A stretch of DNA of 64,000 bases from Nostoc sp. T09. GTDB taxonomy: Bacteria; Cyanobacteriota; Cyanobacteriia; Cyanobacteriales; Nostocaceae. The stretch lies in the NCBI RefSeq assembly GCF_002154695.1, contig NZ_MTAV01000044.1:1-64000 (forward strand), written 5' to 3'. The position numbers and the translations under genes were made by a program. This document shows positions 58,766 through 64,000 of the stretch, one piece after another. How positions within the stretch are numbered: position 1 is the stretch's first letter; the number at the start of each line of letters is the position of its first letter. Below the pieces are notes generated by a model that saw only the letters and a list, made by a program, of their open reading frames with translations, searched no databases and was not told where the DNA came from.

Positions 58766-59929
58766 TTAAAATTTGAGTATTTCGCGGTCATAATTTTCTG
58801 GGAGGGGTTCTATTTCCCAAACTATACCTTCACCAGGTTCTAAAGCAACTTCTACGAAAAGTTGTTCTGTGGCAGTTGTGGCGATATCTTCATTATTAGG
58901 GAAAGGCTGTAAATCTTCGGTGAGTAGTCGCAGTTTAAAACCACCCGGTATGGCTGCACCTACTGTGGCGTTACGCAATTCAAACCGCCAGATAGGTGCA
59001 TCGGGTTCGCCTTGTAGTATGACTAATAGTTCGTATGTTTGGCCAGCGATCGCAAGCCGGCGAGACAGAATAGAATCTGGTTGTGTTTCTTCTACACCTT
59101 TTCCACCGACAAAACTCAATTGCATATTCAAGCGTCCCCAACCAATAGTTTCTGCTGCTTGGGAAACGCCGCTTTCCAACCATTGCAGCACTGACCATTG
59201 TTCTGGTAAACCTAAACGTTGTTGATATAAGCTTTGTCGCCAACCTCCATGTTCAATTAACCCACCCCAAAGTTGAAAAGGGATAGCTAACCGAGGTGTC
59301 AGTACTTCCGACTTTCCCAGGCGAGCAATTAGGTTTTGGGCTTGTTGTTGTGGTAGGCTCGGCAGGGGTGAAATAGCGCTACGTGTAGTTGTTTGTGGGC
59401 AAAGTTCTTGAGTGACCGCCAATACACTAATATCATTAATAATTTCAGTAGCATCTAAAGAATAAGTGCGATCGCCTGCATCATAATTGCCATTATTCTT
59501 CAATTGTTCATGAGTACAGTAACCCCAAACCCTAACGTAGCCTTCATCTGGTTCTACTTGCACAGCCAAATAATAATCACCAGCCCAACTAGGCAAATCC
59601 ACCCATTCTTGCGGAACTCGCAATTCACTTAAATCAATATTTTCACTAGGAACCAAAATAAATCGAGTGGCGTCTACTACGACTGCGGTTCCATTTACCA
59701 GTTCCCAAAAACTAGGTAAAGCAGTGGTAGTTGGCCAGACCTTTGCCTGTGGCGTCAAATCCTCTTGCAACCAAGGCAAGATAGCACTCAGGCAAAGTTC
59801 ATTAATATAACCTTGATAGCGAGAAGTGGGGTTAGAAAAAGATGGACTCTGGAGATCCGCCTGATTTTGGGCTTTAACTGGGATTTCTAAAATTAAATCA
59901 GTGGGATTGGCAAAAGTGAATGCAGTCAT
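58766..59929 (-). CDS. DUF1822 family protein
   Basis: A 387-residue protein with the cyanobacterial DUF1822 pattern: NELCLSAILPWLQEDL, FILVPSENIDLSELRVPQEW, WAGDYYLAVQVEPDEGYVRV and WGYCTHEQLK, and the C-terminal EVALEPGEGIVWEI. Function unknown. It lies 108 bases downstream of a sigma factor gene on the same strand; this pairing is recurrent in cyanobacteria as far as I know, suggesting a regulatory partner (inference). Confidence 0.87.
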   Translation of the reverse strand: MTAFTFANPTDLILEIPVKAQNQADLQSPSFSNPTSRYQGYINELCLSAILPWLQEDLTPQAKVWPTTTALPSFWELVNGTAVVVDATRFILVPSENIDLSELRVPQEWVDLPSWAGDYYLAVQVEPDEGYVRVWGYCTHEQLKNNGNYDAGDRTYSLDATEIINDISVLAVTQELCPQTTTRSAISPLPSLPQQQAQNLIARLGKSEVLTPRLAIPFQLWGGLIEHGGWRQSLYQQRLGLPEQWSVLQWLESGVSQAAETIGWGRLNMQLSFVGGKGVEETQPDSILSRRLAIAGQTYELLVILQGEPDAPIWRFELRNATVGAAIPGGFKLRLLTEDLQPFPNNEDIATTATEQLFVEVALEPGEGIVWEIEPLPENYDREILKF

Positions 59930-59957
59930 GGCGGTTCCTCTGGGGTAGTCTTTGGCT

Positions 59958-60004
59958 AGGATTTGTCATTGGTCATTTCATTGGTCATTTGTCATTGGTC
60001 ATTT
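59958..60004. repeat. Tandem heptamer-type repeat between sigma factor and DUF1822 genes
   Basis: Repeated TTGTCATTGGTCATT units, the same type as in the atpD-atpC spacer and upstream of ftsH. It separates two genes that are probably co-transcribed. Confidence 0.7.
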
Positions 60005-60037
60005 GCTTCCTCATCCCCCTTATCCCCACTCCCCGCG

Positions 60038-61213
60038 TTATTCAGGAGATACACCGTAATAGCTTTGCAACCATTCCTCCATTACGGTACTCATACTTTT
60101 GAGTAGGTCTGGAGTGATGGAAATATGCAGCCTGTCTCGACTCCAATTAGCCAAAGATTTCAGCAAATTTTCCCTGGCTTTTGTTAGTCGGCGTGATACA
60201 GTATACTGCTTGATTTCTAGCTGTTTGGCGATTTTATCTTGATTTAGTCCTTGAGCGTAGTACAGTTGCACAATCTGTTGTGCTTCTGGTTCTAATTGGG
60301 CGATCGCAGTGACTAAAACCTGATTAATTTCCGTCTGTTGAGAAGTCCTAGTTTGTTCTTCTTCTTGGGCAATAATTTCTTGAATTAAGGATGGTTGTTG
60401 ATTTCCTGGCAGATTATCAATTAATTCCCAGGAATTATCTCCGCCTTGGGTGATATTGAGAGATTCGGGAGTCGGATAAAGATATTTACGAGTAGCTTTC
60501 GCAGTAGTTAGCAACCACTTCTCAAGGGTTGAGATGCCGATCTGCTGGTTACTTTGAGAATTGTAAGCTTTGGCGATCGCTTCCCATATTTGGTTATCTG
60601 GTCGAGAAAGCTTGCGCGAAGTTCCGGCTGTGGTGGGAACATAAAAGGTTTTAAAACAGTTCCAAGCAAGGATATAAGCATGAATATCTTCTTGAGATAA
60701 ACCTGCATTTTGCAAAGCTTCCTGCAATCGCTTTTGCGAGACTTTACGTAATAGTCCCCAATCTGTACAGATATCAACTTCGCGACGTTGGCGCAAAGTT
60801 TCACGGATTGCACTTGCAAAGATGGGGCCGGCGTAGTTTTTCAGGGTATAACCTTGACTGGGGTTGAAACCTTTAAGGACGCGATCAATTTGAGCGATCG
60901 CCACCTGAAAACAGTCTGATAATTGATACTGAGTAGTGGCGAAACCATTCACAGTTTTTTGGGACACCCAATAGCAGGATTCTTGCAAGTAAGCAGTCAG
61001 ATGTTGCTTTGCTAGAGATTGAGATTCAAGAAGCTGCCAGAACTTATACCAATACAGCGCCCAAAAGTATTCTGAAGTTTCTTGCGGTGTGCGTTTTACA
61101 CAACCTTGCATACTACTACGCAATCTTGATTCTGTCGCCCAATGACTGAAGCGATCGGCATCGAATTGCACAAAAGTTGAAAAAATTTCAATGATGCTTT
61201 GCCGAGGGTGCAT
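60038..61213 (-). CDS. Sigma-70 family RNA polymerase sigma factor (alternative)
   Basis: A 391-residue alternative sigma factor. The C-terminal region 4 shows LEPEAQQIVQLYYAQGLNQD and KIAKQLEIKQYTVSRRLTKA, a helix-turn-helix that reads the -35 element. The middle (about 100-180) is helical with NYAGPIFASAIRETLRQRRE, consistent with region 2/3 features. It is longer than ECF factors and lacks the group 1/2 conserved block. ATG start. Divergent from an exported protein gene with 45 bases between starts; it may control it and DUF1822. Confidence 0.85.
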   Translation of the reverse strand: MHPRQSIIEIFSTFVQFDADRFSHWATESRLRSSMQGCVKRTPQETSEYFWALYWYKFWQLLESQSLAKQHLTAYLQESCYWVSQKTVNGFATTQYQLSDCFQVAIAQIDRVLKGFNPSQGYTLKNYAGPIFASAIRETLRQRREVDICTDWGLLRKVSQKRLQEALQNAGLSQEDIHAYILAWNCFKTFYVPTTAGTSRKLSRPDNQIWEAIAKAYNSQSNQQIGISTLEKWLLTTAKATRKYLYPTPESLNITQGGDNSWELIDNLPGNQQPSLIQEIIAQEEEQTRTSQQTEINQVLVTAIAQLEPEAQQIVQLYYAQGLNQDKIAKQLEIKQYTVSRRLTKARENLLKSLANWSRDRLHISITPDLLKSMSTVMEEWLQSYYGVSPE

Positions 61214-61258
61214 AAAAAACTCGAAGCCTACCTAGAGAAGTAGTGAAGGCGTTTAAGA

Positions 61259-62086
61259 GTGCCTCCACAAACTTTACTACACCAAATGAGAATCATGTTG
61301 CGACTTTCAATGAAATCTTTAGCACTTGGTACTATGGTAGCCCTATCTACGGCGACTACTGCTTTTGCTCAAGTCCCTGTACTACAAAATCTACATCTAA
61401 CTCAAGTACCAAGCTTTAGTTGTGCTCCTCATACTCAAACTTACATTGTTAAGCCTTTAGATAGCCGTCAAGGTCGAGGTATTCGCTGCGTCAAATTGAG
61501 TGAAGGTAGACCAGGAACCACGATTCCTAAATTAGCATGGTACGGCGAAGGTAATTGGGGTGGTGCTAGCTATCGCCACGTGGGACAAGCGATTTATCGA
61601 GGTTCTAATCTTGTTGGTTTTGCCTCCGATATTCACGGAAACGGTGAAGATATTCACAATAACTTTCCTGGAAATCTGAGGGTACAAATCCTCAATGCTT
61701 CAACTATTCGTGTTACTGGTGCATGGAATGAAGAATGGCAATTAGTCCAATCTACTAACTATAAGTCTTTACCCAGACCGAAAACTTGCGGTAGCTATTT
61801 TGATGAATACAAAGTTTCTGATTTAACAGGAAATCGCAACGGTGAAGGCTTGCGTTGCGTTCTTCGTGTTGGATCAAGCAATACAACTTGGTTTGGTAAC
61901 GGTAATTGGGGAGGTTCTACTTATTCCCACATAGGCACTCGTTCATTTAATGGTTACGGTGCTGGTGATATTTGTGGGAATGGTTTCGGCCCAATTTGTA
62001 ACACCTTTGGTTGGGGTTCTTTGAAGTTAAATCCTGTAACTGGTGGTTTTGATGTCACAGGTGCTTGGAGTGAAAAGTGGCGTTAG
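61259..62086 (+). CDS. Exported protein with two homologous halves
   Basis: A protein of about 275 residues with a signal peptide (basic start, SLALGTMVALSTATTAFA). The GTG at 61259 is given; ATGs at 61286, 61295 and 61310 are equally possible starts. The mature part has two related units of about 100 residues, each with an early Cys, an RGIRC/EGLRC cysteine, a W(Y/F)GxGNWGG core, a DI-GNG segment and a closing VTGAW(N/S)E.W. Conserved tryptophans and glycines suggest a beta-rich, ligand-binding fold. No family recognised. Envelope, lumen or secreted location. Confidence 0.75.
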   Translation: MPPQTLLHQMRIMLRLSMKSLALGTMVALSTATTAFAQVPVLQNLHLTQVPSFSCAPHTQTYIVKPLDSRQGRGIRCVKLSEGRPGTTIPKLAWYGEGNWGGASYRHVGQAIYRGSNLVGFASDIHGNGEDIHNNFPGNLRVQILNASTIRVTGAWNEEWQLVQSTNYKSLPRPKTCGSYFDEYKVSDLTGNRNGEGLRCVLRVGSSNTTWFGNGNWGGSTYSHIGTRSFNGYGAGDICGNGFGPICNTFGWGSLKLNPVTGGFDVTGAWSEKWR

Positions 62087-62218
62087 GAAATTGGAAATTT
62101 TAACCACCGATATATTTCTGAGATATTGCTGATAAATATCAAGGTTCTCTTGGTTAATTAGTTCAATTAAGAAACCGCAAAATCAAAACACAATTACTAA
62201 TAATGGAGTACTAATAAT

Positions 62219-62695
62219 ATGTTGAAATCTTCTTTAATGGTTGCTGCTTCTACTGTAGCTTTAGCCGCTGCTTTAGTTAGTCCGGCATTGGCTGCACCTG
62301 CTGATTTCGTTGGTACTTGGGTCAATAAAGATACTAACACTCGTGGTGTAACTCGCTTAGTCGTTACCTCAGCAGGTGGAAATAAATTAAACATTCAAGT
62401 GTTTGGTAAATGTCATCCGACAGACTGCGATTGGGGAACTACACCAGTCACAACCTATGGTCTTAATGTCCAAGATACAAACCATACCTATGGAACAGCC
62501 AACTACAACAAAGGGTTTTCCAACACTTTATTAACCTTAGATCATGCTGGCTCTCAAATAATGTTGCAAGGCTTCACTCAATTTCTAGATAACAGTAGTC
62601 GGCAAAATTATTATTCTCGCGATTACTTTCAAAAATCTACTAAAGTGAGAGTTCCACTGGAGTTGCCAACATCTCCCACCACCCCAATTAGATAG
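62219..62695 (+). CDS. Exported beta-rich protein of unknown function
   Basis: A 158-residue protein with a signal peptide (MLKSSLMVAASTVALAAALV, cleavage after ALA) and a beta-rich mature part (FVGTWVNKDTNTRGVTRLVV, QVFGKCHPTDCDWGTTP), which recalls lipocalin-like small domains. ATG start with ATGGAG upstream. Second of three consecutive exported-protein genes. Confidence 0.75.
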   Translation: MLKSSLMVAASTVALAAALVSPALAAPADFVGTWVNKDTNTRGVTRLVVTSAGGNKLNIQVFGKCHPTDCDWGTTPVTTYGLNVQDTNHTYGTANYNKGFSNTLLTLDHAGSQIMLQGFTQFLDNSSRQNYYSRDYFQKSTKVRVPLELPTSPTTPIR

Positions 62696-62855
62696 TTCCT
62701 GATTGATGATTGCTAACCACAGATATTCATCGGTGTCCGTTGTTTATCTGTGGTTTTATTTGGAGAAATTTTATTTTCATGCATAAACTACCTCTGTCAT
62801 ACCTATGTAGTTAATGAAGGAAGAAAACCCAAAGACAATTAATGATGGAGTATTT

Positions 62856-63233
62856 ATGTTTAAACCTTCTTTAACTTTGGCAGTACTTGGTACAGTTTTA
62901 ACTGTAAATGCAGTTAGTCCTGCTTTTGCTGGAGGACCACAACCAATTGCGCCTAATGCAATTCAACTAAATAACATTTCTGGTGTTGCTAATTCCGATC
63001 CAGATGATTGGTGTGGAACGCGCGTTCCTGGTTTTCCACCCCGTCCACATTCTCACTCGGAGATTCTGGTACGAAACAGGGGTATTCTAGCTATCGGTCC
63101 TAAGCAAGACGATCCATCTGGTGCTTCTAAATTAAATTCTCAGTTAAATTCAACTGGCGTAGGTAATCCAGGAATTTTGAGCGCTTTAAATCCTCAGCCT
63201 TTACCACCAAAAAGTTGTGCAAACTTAAGGTAA
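62856..63233 (+). CDS. Small exported protein ending in an LNPQPLPP motif
   Basis: A 125-residue protein from ATG 62856 (TGGAG five bases upstream); a longer frame to 62814 is less likely. It has a signal peptide (MFKPSLTLAVLGTVLTVNAV, cleavage after AFA) and a Pro/Asn-rich mature part ending ALNPQPLPPKSCANLR. The ALNPQPLPPK motif recurs in bacterial proteins of unknown function. Third of three exported-protein genes. Confidence 0.7.
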   Translation: MFKPSLTLAVLGTVLTVNAVSPAFAGGPQPIAPNAIQLNNISGVANSDPDDWCGTRVPGFPPRPHSHSEILVRNRGILAIGPKQDDPSGASKLNSQLNSTGVGNPGILSALNPQPLPPKSCANLR

Positions 63234-63345
63234 TTTGATCTGCAAAAATTGCCATACCTATACTACCCCAACCTACTAAAACAACGGCAGGTTGGGATAA
63301 TTCACGTATTGTTGATAGTTAAAGCTTGGTCAGCGATCGCAACTT

Positions 63346-63828
63346 TTAAATGCTTAATGCATAAGGTACAGCTACCTTTGTATGTTTATCAAGATAGTTG
63401 ACGAATAATTGCTTTAATCGGGGACTGACACCAGCGTGTTCAAAGAACCCAAAGCCGAGATTTCTAGCTTTGGTTAAAGTTTGCTCTGGTGTCAATCCCT
63501 CTTGGATGGCTACACTCAACAATGCGATTCCCGTTGAACGCATGGCTGCGGCACAATGTATAAGCGTTGGTTGAGGAAGTTGGTCTAGTGTAGTGAGGAT
63601 TTTAGTAATCAGCTCCTCATTTAAATGTTCTAGCTTCAGGGGAACATTCGCATAATACAGCCCCAAAGCTTCAACCATCTGTTGCTCATCTTTAACAAAT
63701 CCTAGTTCATCAGGCGATCGCAAATTCAAAACCGACTTAAAACCTTCTTGCTTAGCTTGTTGAATCTGTTGTTTTATGACTTGTCCTGTTGTTGTCAAGT
63801 TTTCATTAATCCGTATAGCGTTAATCAC
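63346..63828 (-). CDS. DUF442 phosphatase-like protein
   Basis: A 160-residue protein related to the beta-lactamase-hydrolase-like phosphatase (BLH/DUF442) family of dual-specificity phosphatases. The P-loop is HCAAAMRSTG, and the upstream part has SVLNLRSPDE and YYANVPLK. GTG at 63828 is chosen because AAAGGAG lies five bases upstream; an ATG at 63864 would put the ribosome site inside the gene. Related proteins are often annotated as tyrosine phosphatases. Substrate unknown. Confidence 0.82.
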   Translation of the reverse strand: MINAIRINENLTTTGQVIKQQIQQAKQEGFKSVLNLRSPDELGFVKDEQQMVEALGLYYANVPLKLEHLNEELITKILTTLDQLPQPTLIHCAAAMRSTGIALLSVAIQEGLTPEQTLTKARNLGFGFFEHAGVSPRLKQLFVNYLDKHTKVAVPYALSI

Positions 63829-63953
63829 ATTCACTCCTTTGGGCTGTAAATAGTATTTTTGCAAGATGAAGAGTAAGGATTAAACAAAGAATCCCCCTTC
63901 CCAGATTTTTGCCAGCAATTTAATATCTACTGTTGAATTGGTTTTGAGTAGCC

Positions 63954-64000
63954 ATGCAAACAAGCACAACCAAATCCAGCACATATCAAAAGCTTCCAAT
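63954..64000 (+). CDS. Start of a gene cut by the window edge
   Basis: ATG at 63954 opens a frame MQTSTTKSSTYQKLP that continues off the end of the window. Too short to identify. The 125-base gap before it holds no other gene. Confidence 0.4.
   Translation, partial: MQTSTTKSSTYQKLP

Overview
The window is chromosomal DNA of a cyanobacterium, most likely a filamentous Nostoc/Anabaena-type organism. The sequence shows the HIP1 octamer GCGATCGC in great numbers, photosystem II genes psbH and psbN in their usual divergent order, the cyanobacterial/plastid ribosomal protein PSRP-3 (Ycf65), a separate atpD-atpC (beta-epsilon) ATP synthase operon, a cytochrome c6-type protein, and intergenic heptamer-like repeats of the GTCATTAGTCATTTG and GGACAAAGGACAAA kinds typical of Nostocales. 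The genus is an inference. No prophage, transposase, CRISPR array or rRNA operon is visible.

Layout. 0-7.4 kb: ftsH protease, a small membrane protein, an AI-2E-type permease, a MscS-related channel protein, a SRPBCC protein and a SirB1-like protein. 7.4-10.6 kb: remnant of a PEP-CTERM surface protein, then atpD and atpC split by a repeat-rich spacer. 10.7-16 kb: a duplicated SPFH protein, a Uma2 nuclease-like gene bracketed by inverted repeats, a kinase-WD40 protein with degenerate kinase motifs, and PSRP-3. 16-20.6 kb: HAD protein, lumenal TPR protein, ruvB, hisF, tRNA-Ala. 20.8-23.1 kb: tandem fluoride channels, a LysR remnant, and a Mn exporter behind a well-formed yybP-ykoY riboswitch. 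23.3-28.4 kb: three tightly packed genes for a PhnD-like lipoprotein, a hybrid histidine kinase and a receiver-kinase. 28.7-34 kb: rpsU (S21), pth, tatA, psbH, psbN and a GH38 alpha-mannosidase carrying repeat-derived in-frame insertions. 34-45.9 kb: unknown proteins, PlsC-like acyltransferase, lipase-like hydrolase, CheB plus a very large sensor kinase, SDR and HAD enzymes. 46-53.6 kb: tex, ferredoxin, small membrane proteins, coiled-coil protein, cytochrome c6, aldo-keto reductase. 53.7-55.9 kb: likely stress genes (ChaB-domain protein, Dps, secreted low-temperature-induced-like protein). 56.4-61.2 kb: ADP-ribosylglycohydrolase with two DUF4870 membrane proteins, then DUF1822 and a sigma factor. 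61.2-64 kb: three small exported proteins, a DUF442 phosphatase-like protein and the start of a gene cut by the window edge.

Most of the region is ordinary housekeeping and signalling DNA. The best leads are: the complete three-state Mn riboswitch in which one segment can pair with the Shine-Dalgarno sequence of the exporter; the binding-protein/kinase/kinase operon without a transporter; the palindromic repeat insertion inside the alpha-mannosidase reading frame; the WD40 pseudokinase; the inverted-repeat-bracketed Uma2 gene; and the ADP-ribosylglycohydrolase/DUF4870 operon.
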